Part shown: positions 40,822 through 50,768 of the stretch, piece by piece | How positions within the stretch are numbered: the stretch's first letter is position 1 | How the letters are laid out: each line of letters starts with the position of its first letter | Assembly: GCF_004006175.1 (NCBI RefSeq) | Contig: NZ_CP033222.1 | Location: 88,907-152,906, forward strand | DNA from: Parasedimentitalea marina | GTDB taxonomy: Bacteria > Pseudomonadota > Alphaproteobacteria > Rhodobacterales > Rhodobacteraceae | Reading direction: 5' to 3' | Length of the DNA stretch: 64,000 nucleotides | Translations under genes and position numbers: made by a program | Notes under the pieces: generated by a model | What the model saw: only the letters and a program-made list of their open reading frames with translations | The model's database searches: none | Told to the model about the DNA's origin: nothing

Positions 40822-41997
40822 TCAATCGAAAAGGCGCGACACCCTTTCAGGGTCGCGCCCGGTCAAATCAGCCTTTGGCGGTTCGACGCTTTTGTCCGGA
40901 TCATGGAACGGCATCGAATGGGCTACACATTTGATCTCGCCGCTGCTGTTCTTGACGCTCATCTGAGTGCCATCAGTCGCACAATCCACAGGCATCCGGG
41001 CGATGCCAACGTTCCATTCATTCAACGGGGAATACATGCCGATGGTCACAACACCCACTTGTTTGCCGTCTTTCATCAGTGGCGCGCCTTCTTCGGCGGG
41101 CTCGGTGCCTTCCAGTTTGACCCCATAGATCTTGAACCGTTCCTTGCCCTTCAGCCGGTAATGCTCTTCGGCACCGCGAAACCCGGTCTTGCCCGGTGAC
41201 ACCGTGAAATCCAGCCCCAGTTCCCACAGGGTATCGCCGCCTTTTTCATCCTCAAACGGATACATTTCCGAATTGTCATAAGGAAAGAACAGCAGATAGC
41301 TTTCGGCGCGCAGCAGATCGAGCGTGGTGAACCGGGTTGGAATAATGCCCTGCGGGCGCCCAGCTCGACCAAAGTGTCCCAGATATGCGGCGCATCCTGA
41401 CCCCGGCAAAGATCTCATAGCCGCGTTCACCCGTGTAACCGGTGCGCGAGATTGTCACTGGTTTGTCGAACAATGTGGTGTGGATATGACTGAAATAAAC
41501 CACATCTCGAATGCCCGGCACATGGTCCTGCAAGAAATCCACCGCCGTGGGGCCTTGGATCGAAATATCATGCAGATTGTCATCAAAACGGATGTCCACA
41601 TCGCGGCCCATCGCGGCCTGCGTCAACTGCTCGTGACCGCCGCCGGTGCCATGTACAACCATCCAGCTGTTTGGCCCCATGCGATAGATCACACAGTCGT
41701 CCACAAACTTGCCTTCGTCGTTCAGCATTGCCGCATATGTGGATCGGCCGGGCTTGATTTTTCGACGTTGCGGGTGGTGGCGCGGTCGATCACATGGGCC
41801 GCATGAGGGCCAACAAGATGGACCTTGTGCAGGCCTGAAACGTCCATGAAACCGGCCTTGGTCCGAATGGCCAAATACTCTTCTTGCTGATCCTTGTCAT
41901 AGGTCCAGGCGGTTCCCATTCCGCCCCAATCTTCCAAACTCGACCCCATCGCCCGATGCCGGTCTGCAAGGGCTGAAAATCTCCAAGATGCTGTCAT
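40822..41997 (-). CDS. dmmD: GcvT-like aminomethyltransferase of the dmm operon (frameshifts)
   Basis: A folate-binding GcvT-family protein of about 391 residues. It starts WRFSALADRHRAMGSSLEDW and has IRTKAGFMDVSGLHKVHLVG, then DGKFVDDCVIYRMG-type sequence, TISRTGYTGERGYEIFAG and LGLDFTVSPGKTGFRGAEEH. Breaks are near 41758, 41400 and 41350. ATG at 41997 follows AGGAGATC. First in the dmmDABC order, it probably captures the formaldehyde released by dimethylamine oxidation onto tetrahydrofolate. Confidence 0.83.
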
Positions 41998-42270
41998 AAC
42001 GATCTCCTGATCTCTACTATATGGCAATTTCGTGTGTTCTTTCGATTTAATTTCAAAGACTTCACGAGCTTACGTTGCATTTCAGTGTTGTCGCCATTCT
42101 GACCGCTTTTCCAGCAAACTCTGACAAAATTTTGGCTGGCAAAGACCCCAAAATGTATCGGCAACGGTAAAGACAGTTGACAGACTCATCTTTAAAAAGC
42201 AATACTTGAGGAAAAAAGTTTACTGTTGGGCAAATTCTAGTTCGCGAAAGACACTCAGGGAGATAAGAAA
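41998..42270. promoter_or_regulatory. Divergent promoter region dmmD/amt
   Basis: 273 bases between divergent starts, richer in A+T than the genes. It must contain promoters for the dimethylamine operon and for the ammonium transporter. I looked for a sigma-54 site (TGGC-N-TTGC type) before amt and did not find a convincing one. Confidence 0.45.
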
Positions 42271-43623
42271 TTGGATGGAAACCTAAACGCACTGACGACA
42301 GTGTTCACCGAGTTTTATTACTGGGTCACCGTTGTCTTCATGTTCCTCATTCATGTCGGTTTTGCATGTACGAGGTGGGCGCAAGCCGCAGTCGAAACCA
42401 TATGCACACGCTGATGAAAAACGTGATGATCATACCCTTGGTCACGGTCACCTTTTTCCTCTTCGGCTGGTGGATTTACTGGGCCTTCCCGAACTTCCCG
42501 CTTTTGGCGGCCTCGATACTGAAATGGGCGCGGCTAATCTGCCGTGGTCAGAAAATATGGGCACCAACCTGGGCGATCGCATCACTGGCGTATTCTGGGC
42601 GGCCTTCCTGCTGTTCAGCTGGACCGCCGCGTCCATCGTCTCAGGCTCGGTCATTGAGCGTATTCGCTCCAGCGCCCTTTGGGTACACGCGGTCATGATC
42701 GGTTCCGTGTTCTGGATCATCGATGCGGCCTGGGGCTGGCACTATGCGGGCTGGATGGTGAAATATCTCGGCTACCATGATGCCTATGCGTCGGGTGTAA
42801 TCCACGCCATTGCCGGTGGCTATGCGCTGGGTGTGATCATGGTACTGGGTCCGCGCCTGGGTAAGTTTGCAGCTGACGGTACGCCGCGCGACGTTCCCCG
42901 CATAACCCTTGGATGCTGACCATCGGGATTTTCCTGATCTACACCGGCTTCTGGGGTTTTACGCCGCTTGTAACGTTCCGGTCATTGCCCCGAAGTCATT
43001 GGTGGTGAAATCGTTGGAACCACCTGGACCGCAACCAACATCTATCTGGCGCCAACCACGCTTTCGGCCATCACCGTTAACTTCCTGATGAGCCTGTCGG
43101 GCGGGTTAATGGCTGCTTATGTGGTGTCCAAGGGCGATGCGTTCTGGACTTTCTCGGGCGGTTTGGTAAGCATTATCACAGCTTCGGCTGGCAATGATCT
43201 GTACCACCCGGTTCAGGCGATGCTGATCGGTGCCGTCGGTGTGGTGATCGTTTACAACCTGCACTACTGGGTTGAACGCCGCTTCAAGCTGGACGATGCC
43301 GTTGGCGCGGTTGCCGTTCACGGATATTCGGGTGTTGTGGGTCTTGTGATCTCGGGCTTTGTACTCTGGGGGCGCCGTCGTCACCCTTTGAAGGCTACGC
43401 AGCTGTCAATCCAATCGGTCAGACACTGGGTGCAATCATCATGTTCTTCGTTCTGGGCTTCCTTCCCGGTTGGGCTATTTCCAAGATGCAGGCTGCGGCC
43501 GGTGTATTGCGGATCCCCGAAGAGGTGGAATTGCAGGGTCTCGATTATGCAGAGCACCACGCATACGAGGACGCCAAGGCGAGCATCACTGAATCCGACA
43601 AAACTTTGCTAGCGCAGAAATAG
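42271..43623 (+). CDS. amt: Ammonium transporter, Amt family (about six frameshifts)
   Basis: A membrane channel of about 455 residues. It starts at TTG (DGNLNALTTVFTEFYYWVTV) with AGGGAGA upstream. Segments in successive frames include MYEVGASRSRNHMHTLMKNV, GVFWAAFLLFSWTAASIVSG, DAAWGWHYAGWMVK, SAITVNFLMSLSGGLMAAYV and DAVGAVAVHGYSGVVGLVIS, which carries a pore His. Breaks near 42366, 42500, 42897, 42961, 42992 and 43372 are all in short runs of T, C or G. It may take up ammonium or methylammonium, fitting its place between dmm and the methylamine genes. Confidence 0.85.
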
Positions 43624-43634
43624 GGAGAAGATGA

Positions 43635-43849
43635 ATGTCCACAATCGGATATGAAAGTTGGGCCGTTGACCTGGCCGAAGTAGGCGCAATCTATCCCTTC
43701 CAGGGTTGGGAAGTGGCCATGACAATCCTCTGTGTGATCTTTTGGGTCGGCTGGCATCGCATCCAGTTTGTCCGCGAAGGGGAACATTTGGAAAAAGCCC
43801 GGAAAATGGGTGAAAAGATAAGATCGCCAAGGCCTTGGAACGTTACTAA
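43635..43849 (+). CDS. Small single-pass membrane protein downstream of amt (one frameshift)
   Basis: About 71 residues: STIGYESWAVDLAEVGAIYP, one hydrophobic helix around WEVAMTILCVIFWVGWH, then a charged tail VREGEHLEKARKMGEK. Adding one A near 43815 gives a KDKIAKALERY ending and a stop at 43849. I do not recognise a named family. It begins 12 bases after amt, before a terminator, so it is co-transcribed with amt and may associate with it or with membrane enzymes of methylamine use. Confidence 0.65.
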
Positions 43850-43864
43850 CTTCTAGCTTCCACG

Positions 43865-43893
43865 ATATCGGCGCAGAAATGCGCCGATATTTT
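43865..43893 (+). terminator. Rho-independent terminator after amt operon
   Basis: An 11-base perfect stem, ATATCGGCGCA with TGCGCCGATAT, a GAAA loop and a TTTT tail, 16 bases after the small gene. It separates the amt unit from mgsA. Confidence 0.88.
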
Positions 43894-43985
43894 CCACTGT
43901 AGTGAAAATTTGTTTCTTACCAGTTGAGTCCGTCGCTGTTCTTTGATAGCCTCAGAATCGAAAAATCTAGGAAGGATGAACGCAG

Positions 43986-44882
43986 ATGTGCGGGATCGTA
44001 GGATTGTTCCTGAAAGACAAATCTCTGGAACCAAAATTGGGTCAGATGCTGACTGAAATGCTGGTCACCATGACAGATCGCGGCCCCGACAGTGCGGGCA
44101 TTGCGATCTATGGCAGCGATGCCGATGGCCATTCAAAACTGACGATCCAATCGGATAATGCGGATCAGGATTTTGCCACGCTGGCACAGGATCTTGGCGC
44201 GGCCATTGGAACCGATGTGACGCTGAACCGTCGCGATACACATGCGGTTGTCGAACTGGCGGCAGACAAGGTCACCGCCGCGCGGCAGGCCCTGCGCGAG
44301 CTGCGCAGTGATCTTCGCATCATGAGCGACGGCGACGTGATCGAAATCTATAAAGAGGTCGGCCTGCCCAAAGACGTGGCAGACCGGTTTGACGTCACCT
44401 CGATGGGCGGCACCCACGGCATCGGCCACACCCGGATGGCCACCGAATCCGCCGTCACCACCGAAGGGGCGCACCCGTTCTCAACCGCTGCGGATCAATG
44501 TCTGGTCCACAATGGGTCTTTGTCCAACCACAACAGCCTGCGCCGCAAACTAAAGCGCGAAGGGGTGCGGATCGAAAGCGAGAACGACACCGAAGTCGGC
44601 GCCGCTTATCTGACCTGGAAAATGCAAAACGGCAGCTCGCTGGGTGAAGCCCTGGAAAGCAGCCTCAAGGATCTCGACGGGTTCTTTACCTTTGTCGTTG
44701 GCACCAAAGACGGCTTTGGCGTGGTGCGTGACCCCATCGCCTGCAAGCCAGCCGTGATGGCCGAAACTGATCAATACGTGGCCTTTGGCAGCGAATATCG
44801 CGCCCTGGTCAACCTGCCGGGTATCGAAGACGCCAAAGTCTGGGAACCCGAGCCCGCAACCGTTTATTTCTGGAACCATTGA
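43986..44882 (+). CDS. mgsA: N-methylglutamate synthase subunit A, class-II amidotransferase
   Basis: A 298-residue uninterrupted protein homologous to the amidotransferase domain of glutamate synthase. The N-terminal nucleophile Cys2 is in MCGIVGLF; RGPDSAGIAIYG, GHTRMATESAVT and CLVHNGSLSNHNSLRR are Ntn-hydrolase landmarks. It works with MgsB and MgsC to transfer the methylamine group of gamma-glutamylmethylamide to 2-oxoglutarate, giving N-methylglutamate. It starts the mgsABC-gmaS operon just after the amt terminator. Confidence 0.9.
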   Translation: MCGIVGLFLKDKSLEPKLGQMLTEMLVTMTDRGPDSAGIAIYGSDADGHSKLTIQSDNADQDFATLAQDLGAAIGTDVTLNRRDTHAVVELAADKVTAARQALRELRSDLRIMSDGDVIEIYKEVGLPKDVADRFDVTSMGGTHGIGHTRMATESAVTTEGAHPFSTAADQCLVHNGSLSNHNSLRRKLKREGVRIESENDTEVGAAYLTWKMQNGSSLGEALESSLKDLDGFFTFVVGTKDGFGVVRDPIACKPAVMAETDQYVAFGSEYRALVNLPGIEDAKVWEPEPATVYFWNH

Positions 44883-44883
44883 G

Positions 44884-45565
44884 ATGCAGACATTTGATCT
44901 TGAGGCCCAAGGCCTGCGCGCGCTCAACACCACGTTGCATGAGCAGAACAACACCACCAATCAGACCTCCTGGGAGGTCATCAACTAAGGGCAGCCACGC
45001 CATTGCCGTTGGTCTGGACGCCCCATCGACGTCACTGTCAAAGGCTCAACCGGCTATTACTGTGCAGGCATGAACCAACAAGCCACCATTCGGGTCGAAG
45101 GCTCGGTTGGGCCCGGTGTCGCCGAAAACATGATGTCGGGCACTGTCATCGTGGACGGGGACGCCAGCCAATATGCTTAGCGCCACAGCCCATGGCGGTC
45201 TGCTGGTGATCAAAGGCAATGCCAGTTCACGCTGCGGCATTTCGATGAAGGGCATCGATATCGTTGTGCATGGCAATATCGGCCATATGTGTGCCTTTAT
45301 GGCGCAGGCCGGTAATCTTGTTGTGCTGGGCGATGCTTAAGCGACGCCCTTGGGGATTCCTGCTACGAGGCACGGTTCTTTGTGCGTGGATCCGTCAAAG
45401 TCTGGGCGCCGATTGCATCGAAAAGAGATGCGCCCCGAACATATCGAGATCCTCAAGGATCTGCTGGAGCGCGCCGGCGCCGATGCCAAACCCGAAGAGT
45501 TCAAACGCTATGGGTCCGCCCGTCAGCTGTATAACTTCAACGTCGACAACGCTGCTGCGTACTAA
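44884..45565 (+). CDS. mgsB: N-methylglutamate synthase subunit B, GXGXG domain (several breaks)
   Basis: A glutamate-synthase C-terminal-type (beta-helix) protein of about 226 residues: TGYYCAGMNQQATIRVEGSV, GGLLVIKGNASSRCGISMKG, GNIGHMCAFMAQAGNLVVLG, then RFFVRGSV and RPEHIEILKDLLERAGADAK. In-frame TAA or TAG codons near 44988, 45178 and 45338 fall in TAAGG, GCTTAGC and GCTTAAGC, where NPRG, YAGATAHGG and GDAGDALGD are expected; single bases are also missing near 45024, 45405 and 45424. It follows mgsA at once. Confidence 0.82.
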
Positions 45566-45575
45566 GGATAGAGAC

Positions 45576-46905
45576 ATGAGCGATAACAACATCCCGCGCA
45601 CTGTGCCGATCCAGTCGGCAACCTTCACCAACGAAATCAACGCCGAGATCCGCCGGGCCGCGGCCACCGGCATCTATGATATTCGCGGTGGTGGCGCCAA
45701 ACGCAAGGTGCCGCATTTCGACGACCTGCTGTTCCTCGGGGCCTCGGTGTCGCGCTATCCCTTGGAAGGTTACCGCGAAAATGTGACACCAGTGTTCTGC
45801 TTGGCACCCGGTTTGCCAAGAACCCGATCAAGCTGGATATCCCGATCACCATCGTGGCATGAGCTTTGGGGCGCTCTCTGCGTAGCTAAAGAGGCCCTGG
45901 GCCGTGGGGCGTCGATGGCGGGCACCTCGACCACCACGGGCGATGGCGGCATGACCCAAGAAGAGCGCGGCCATTCCACTCAGCTGGTCTATCAGTACCT
46001 GCCATCGCGTTATGGCATGAACCCCAATGATCTGCGCAAGGCCGACGCCATTGAAATCGTCGTTGGCCAAGGCGCCAAACCGGGCGGCGGCGGTATGTTG
46101 CTGGGTCAGAAGATCTCGGATCGGGTGGCGGAAATGCGCACCCTGCCCAAGGGCATCGACCAGCGCTCTTCCTGCCGTCATCCCGACTGGACCGGCCCGG
46201 ATGATCTGGAAATCAAAATCCTTGAGCTGCGTGAGATCACCAATGGTCGGGTGCCGATCTATGTAAAGGTTGCCGGTGCGCGGCCCTATTTTGACACCAC
46301 ACTGGCGATCAAAGCAGGCGCCGATGTTGTGGTTCTGGACGGGATGCAGGGCGGCACCGCCGCCACTCAGGACGTCTTCATCGAACATGTGGGCCAGCCA
46401 ACGCTGGCCTGTATCCGCCCGCCGTAAAGGCGCTGCAGGATCTGGGCATGCACCGCAAGGTTCAGCTGGTGATCTCGGGTGGTATCCGGACCGGTGCAGA
46501 TGTCGCCAAAGCCATGGCCCTGGGCGCTGATGCGGTCTCCATCGGCTCTGCCGCAATGATTGCCATTGGCGACAATGATCCAAAATGGGAAAGCGAGTAC
46601 CAGAAACTGGGCAGCACCACCGGCGCGTATGATGATTGGCACGAAGGCCTCGACCCTGCTTAAGCATTACCACCCAGGACCCCGAGTTGATGAAACGGGT
46701 CGACCCCATTGATGCCGGTCGCCGTTTGCGCAACTATCTGAAGGTGATGACACTGGAGGCCCAGACCATCGCGCGGGCCTGTGGGCACAATCATCTGCAC
46801 AATCTCGAACCCGAGGATCTATGTGCGCTGACAATGGAAGCCGCCGCAATGGCACAGGTTCCACTGGCCGGAACCAATTGGTATCCAGGCAAAGGCGGGT
46901 TTTAA
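45576..46905 (+). CDS. mgsC: N-methylglutamate synthase subunit C, FMN glutamate-synthase-like (several breaks)
   Basis: An FMN/[3Fe-4S]-type synthase core of about 444 residues. Landmarks: KRKVPHFDDLLFLGASVSRY, GMSFGALSAPAKEALG (corrected), STTTGDGGMTQEER, EIVVGQGAKPGGGGMLLGQK, KVAGARPYFDTTLAIKAGAD and ISGGIRTGADVAKAMALGAD. Breaks near 45785, 45855, 46423 plus TAG at 45883 (expected CCGG) and TAA at 46660 (GCTTAAGC; expected AG in LDPAGITTQDPE). It is the synthase subunit that forms N-methylglutamate. Confidence 0.85.
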
Positions 46906-46977
46906 ACATTCAGGCGCAGTCAGCTTTGGCTGCGCCGTTTTTATTCGACGGATTCAACAGGGAAGGAAAGAACGACC

Positions 46978-48307
46978 ATGACGATAGATCTGGCGACTTT
47001 CGCAGAAGAAAACGGTGTTAAATATTTCATGATCTCGTTTACGGATCTGTTTGGCGGACAACGCGCCAAACTGGTCCCCGCACGGGCCATCGCTGACATG
47101 CAAGAGGACGGTGTTGGCTTTGCTGGTTTTGCAACCTGGCTTGACCTCACCCCGGCCCATCCCGACATGCTGGCGGTTCCCGATCCGGATGCGGTGATCC
47201 AATTGCCATGGAACCCTGAAATTGCATGGGTGCCGGGCAATTGTGTGATGGAGGGCGAGGATGTCGCCCAGGCGCCGCGCAACGTGTTGCGCCGGCTGAT
47301 CGCCGAGGCCGCAGCCGAAGGCATGCATGTCAAAACCGGTATCGAGGCCGAGTTCTTTTGCTGACCCCGAAGGCGATCAAATATCGGACCCCTTCGATAC
47401 CGCTGAAAAGCCCTGTTATGATCAGCAGGCAATGATGCGTCGGTTGGACGTGATCCGCGAGATCAGCGATTACATGCTGGATCTGGGCTGGGGCGCCTAC
47501 CAGAACGACCACGAAGATGCCAACGGCCAGTGGGAAATGAACTGGGACTTTGATGACGCGTTAAAGACCGCCGACAAACACAGCTTCTTCAAGTTCATGG
47601 CGAAATCCGTGGCCGAAAAACACGGCTTCCGCGCCACCTTTATGCCCAAGCCCATCGAGGGTCTGACCGGCAACGGCTGCCACGCCCATATCTCGGTTTG
47701 GGACGCGCCCGGCACGGATTCCAAGGTCAATGTCTTTGCCACCGACAAAGGCGAAGGCCAGACTGGCGAACTGGGATTGTCCGAGAAGGGCAAATTCTTC
47801 CTCGGTGGTATCATGAAACACGCCAGCGCGCTGGCGGCGATCACCAACCCAACCGTCAACAGCTACAAGCGTATCAACGCACCGCGCACAATGTCAGGCG
47901 CGACCTGGGCGCCCAATACCGTCACCTGGACCGGCAACAACCGCACTCATATGGTTCGGGTTCCAGGCCCAGGCCGGTTCGAGCTGCGCCTGCCCGACGG
48001 CGCGGTGAACCCGTACCTGTTGCAGGCGGTGATCATTGCTGCCGGCCTGTCGGGTGTGCACTCCAAAGCTGACCCCGGCCCACGCCACGACATTGATATG
48101 TACGCCGAGGGCCACAAGGTGAAAGGCGCGCCAAAATTGCCGCTGAACATGCTGGATGCCCTGCGGTTCTACGATCAGGACGAGGGTCTGAAGGCCGCGA
48201 TGGGCGATGAATTCTCTGCCGCTTACCTGAAGATGAAACACGAGGAATGGAATTCCTTTGTCTCGCACTTCTCGCGGTGGGAAAAAGACAACACCCTAGA
48301 CATCTGA
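46978..48307 (+). CDS. gmaS: Gamma-glutamylmethylamide synthetase (frameshifted)
   Basis: A glutamine-synthetase-fold enzyme of about 444 residues that joins methylamine to glutamate with ATP. Sequence signs: MISFTDLFGGQRAKLVP, GIEAEFFLLTPEGDQISDPF (after restoring T and C near 47358-47366), NGCHAHISVWD, NPTVNSYKRINAPRTMSGAT and RFELRLPDGAVNPYLLQAV. This pattern fits the GmaS branch rather than GlnA, and the neighbours are mgsABC. It is last in the operon and followed by a terminator. Confidence 0.9.
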
Positions 48308-48371
48308 TCCGGGGCGGCCTCGGTTGAGGGAGCATCAGCCAAAGCCTGGGTATTTTGCAGGCTTTGGGATT

Positions 48372-48393
48372 GAGTATTTTTGAAAAGATGAAG
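48372..48393 (-). repeat. Dispersed 22-base intergenic repeat, copy 2
   Basis: Read on the minus strand this gives CTTCATCTTTTCAAAAATAC then TC, one base different from the copy at 10905-10926. It directly adjoins the gmaS terminator. Confidence 0.6.
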
Positions 48394-48394
48394 G

Positions 48395-48427
48395 AGGGGC
48401 GGTTCGCAAGAGCCGCCCCTGCCTTTT
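48395..48427 (+). terminator. Rho-independent terminator after gmaS
   Basis: AGGGGCGGTTC pairs with GAGCCGCCCCT (one G-U pair) around GCAA, followed by GCCTTTT. It ends the mgsABC-gmaS transcript. Confidence 0.85.
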
Positions 48428-48479
48428 AAATCCCAGAAAGGCGATGCCGGTACAGCGCACGGCGCGACTGATCCACGGG

Positions 48480-48864
48480 TTATTGCTCATTCACCAGCAT
48501 CAGGCAAATACGCCGAAACACGGCCCGCAGCTGGTCAATCCGAGGGCCGCATAATCCGTTGGTCGCCAAGGCGCGATCCATGCAGAACAACCAATCTTCG
48601 GCATCCTGCACTGTAATTGGCACGTGACCGTGAATGTCACGAAGGTTCATATGGCCATGCAGCTCTTCATAATACCGACGGCCGCCAAAACCCTGACAGA
48701 AAATGAAACTGCTCACTGCGGACCTGATCAAAGCCATGGCCGCGCAAATGCAGCTTGCGCAGCTGTTGACCCTCGGGGATGGTTTCAATTAAGTCATAGA
48801 AATCATTCACCAATTGGCGCAGGCTCTCTTCTCCGCCTATATGCTCAAGGAGGCTGCTGGTCAT
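48480..48864 (-). CDS. Group-II truncated haemoglobin (one frameshift)
   Basis: A small globin of about 129 residues: LLEHIGGEESLRQLVNDFYD, LRKLHLRGHGFDQVRSEQFH, then FGGRRYYEELHGHMNLRDIH, in which the His in GHMNLR is the expected proximal haem ligand, and DAEDWLFCMDRALATNG, whose Trp marks group II. ATG at 48864 fits the family. The break near 48685 is at a T run (FF expected). It may bind oxygen or NO. It is convergent with gmaS and divergent from the EamA gene. Confidence 0.8.
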
Positions 48865-49041
48865 GTCCAATCCACTTCGTGTTCCTTGGGTACTGTGGTA
48901 TCGGCCCTGACCCAAAATCTATTCTGGCAGTTGCAGTATACGGGAAATAATTATTACTGTAAGGAAATAAATCTATCCGGGGCTGTCAAACAGAAACACC
49001 TCTGTCGTCCCGCCAGTCGTGTTCCATCAGGAGAACCAGGA

Positions 49042-49881
49042 ATGTCGCTTCTTTTGGGTCTGTGCGCCGCTTTGCTCTGGGCCTTTCACGATCTTTGCGT
49101 CCGCTATGTCACCCAGCAGGTCAGCGTCTTACCCGCCCTGCTGACGGTGCTGGTCTGTGGCGCATTGATCGTTCTTCCGGTGGCAGTTGTGCTGGGTGAC
49201 TGGCAGGCGATGACCGCAACCTCTTACGGTCTCAGCGCATTGTCGGGCGTCGCCTTTGCCGGTGCCAGCCTTAGCCTGTACGGCGCCTTTGCAAATGGAC
49301 CCGTCCGCCTTGTAGCGCCTATCATTGGCGCCTATCCGGTTTTGTCGGTTGGCTGGGGCGTCATGACTGGTACAGAGGTCACCCCGCACCAATGGGGCGC
49401 CGTTCTGATCATTATCGCAGGTGTCGCGCTGGTTGCCATTTTATCAAATGATACCCGTCACGGCGGACAAAAAATCCGGGCGGTGATACTTGCGGTCTGT
49501 GCTGGCACTGGCTTTGCCCTTACATTTGCTTTTGCCCAGGCAGCGATCCAACACGGCAGCGACTTGCCGGTGATCGTCGCAACCCGCGCTGCTGCACTGG
49601 CGGTTGTCGGGCTGATATTGCTCGCGACACGGCAGGGCTACCGGCCCAGAAAAACCGCCCTGCCCTTGCTGGCCGGCATGGGGTTTCTGGACGCCACAGC
49701 CCTGGCATTGGTCACCGTTGCTGGCACCCAGCCACATCCAGAATTTGCCGCGGTGTCGTCGTCTTTGTTTGGGCTTCTCACCGTTGTCCTGGCCTGGGCG
49801 ATCCTCAAAGAGCCCATGACCCGCCAACAATGGGGCGCCGCTGTGATGGTCTTTGGCGGCATCGGGTATTTGGGTTTCTAG
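49042..49881 (+). CDS. EamA-family (DMT) membrane transporter
   Basis: A 279-residue protein with about ten membrane helices in two EamA repeats (LLLGLCAALLWAFHDLCVRY to ALVAILSN, then VILAVCAGTGFALTFAFAQA to GGIGYLGF). The ATG follows CAGGAGAACCAGG; longer in-frame starts run into the globin promoter region. DMT members export amino acids or other metabolites; the substrate is unknown. It is convergent with the LuxR gene. Confidence 0.85.
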   Translation: MSLLLGLCAALLWAFHDLCVRYVTQQVSVLPALLTVLVCGALIVLPVAVVLGDWQAMTATSYGLSALSGVAFAGASLSLYGAFANGPVRLVAPIIGAYPVLSVGWGVMTGTEVTPHQWGAVLIIIAGVALVAILSNDTRHGGQKIRAVILAVCAGTGFALTFAFAQAAIQHGSDLPVIVATRAAALAVVGLILLATRQGYRPRKTALPLLAGMGFLDATALALVTVAGTQPHPEFAAVSSSLFGLLTVVLAWAILKEPMTRQQWGAAVMVFGGIGYLGF

Positions 49882-49904
49882 CGACAGGAATTTGCGTCAG
49901 CTTG

Positions 49905-50547
49905 TCACGACTGGATGCCCTTGCCGCCTGCGAATTGCGATGAGTAGTAATAGGCAATCGCTTGGGTCCGGTTTTTGACCGACAGCTTTTCATAAATATT
50001 GGACAGATGAAATTTGACCGTATTGGTCGATATCAGCAGCTCTTTGGACAGCTCGCGGTTGGACAACCCCTTGGCCAGTGAATCCAGAATGGCGCGCTCT
50101 TTGCGCGACAAGCTGTGGATCGGATCTTGATGCATTTTGCGCACATCAATGAACGGGAACACCATTTTACCGGCTGCAACTTCGGCGCAGGTCTCCAAAA
50201 GCCCCTCAACCTCGCCCGAGCGCGGCGCAAAGCCAGCGGCCCCTGCCTGCATCGCCAGCCGTGGCGTATCGCCACTGACCTCGCCGTAAACCACAAAACG
50301 CGGCGCATTCTCCTGTTCGCGTAAAACCTCGATCAATTTGGCCGCCCCAAGGATTGGCAGGTTCCAGTCCACCACACCAGCGAACCGGCACCCGCATGAC
50401 AGTGCCCAAAAAACCCTCGGCGGTGGCAGATGTGGCCACCAGCGAGAACCGCGAGTCGCGTTCAAAGATTTCAGACATGGCTGACAGGACCAGTGGATTG
50501 CTGTCCGCCAGCATGATGTCGATCGGAGCTATGGATTTCTCAACCAT
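49905..50547 (-). CDS. LuxR/NarL-type response regulator next to serine-cycle operon (frameshift)
   Basis: About 214 residues. The N-terminal receiver-like part reads IAPIDIMLADSNPLVLSAMS and, in the next frame, VVDWNLPILGAAKLIEVL, with Asp in DWNLP at the usual phosphorylation position. The C-terminal LuxR HTH reads SRKERAILDSLAKGLSNREL and ISTNTVKFHLSNIYEKL. The break is near 50385. The start is at 50547 or 50583; the latter lies within the repeat boxes. It is divergent from the serine-cycle operon and is the obvious candidate to control it. Confidence 0.8.
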
Positions 50548-50576
50548 CTGTTTTTGCGCCCTAATATAAGATAAAC

Positions 50577-50661
50577 TACCCATTTGGGTAGGGTCATTTG
50601 TGGTATACACCGGTATTCTTACACTTATGGGTAGGTATGACCCTACCCAATTAGATACCCA
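50577..50661. promoter_or_regulatory. Multi-box inverted-repeat operator between LuxR gene and sga
   Basis: TTGGGTAGGGTCAT at 50584-50597 and ATGACCCTACCCAA at 50637-50650 are a perfect 14-base inverted repeat with a 39-base gap. Extra TACCCA or TGGGTA boxes occur at about 50577, 50627 and 50656. The cluster lies between the LuxR start and sga, as expected for an autoregulated activator site. Confidence 0.65.
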
Positions 50662-50768
50662 AAAGCAGTAGTAAGTTACGTTGTGCGTTTGGGCAAGCAA
50701 GGGTTTCATACTTGTTAACACGACCAACGAGCCGACCTCGTCTCTCCCACAGCCAAGGACGTCAACTG

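Noticed and set aside
45175..45181. In-frame TAG in a methylamine gene as possible pyrrolysine codon
   Set aside because: Pyrrolysine is used in corrinoid methyltransferases such as MtmB, not in glutamate-synthase-like MgsB; the TAG falls in the CTTAG variant of the GCCGGC scar and other scars give TAA.
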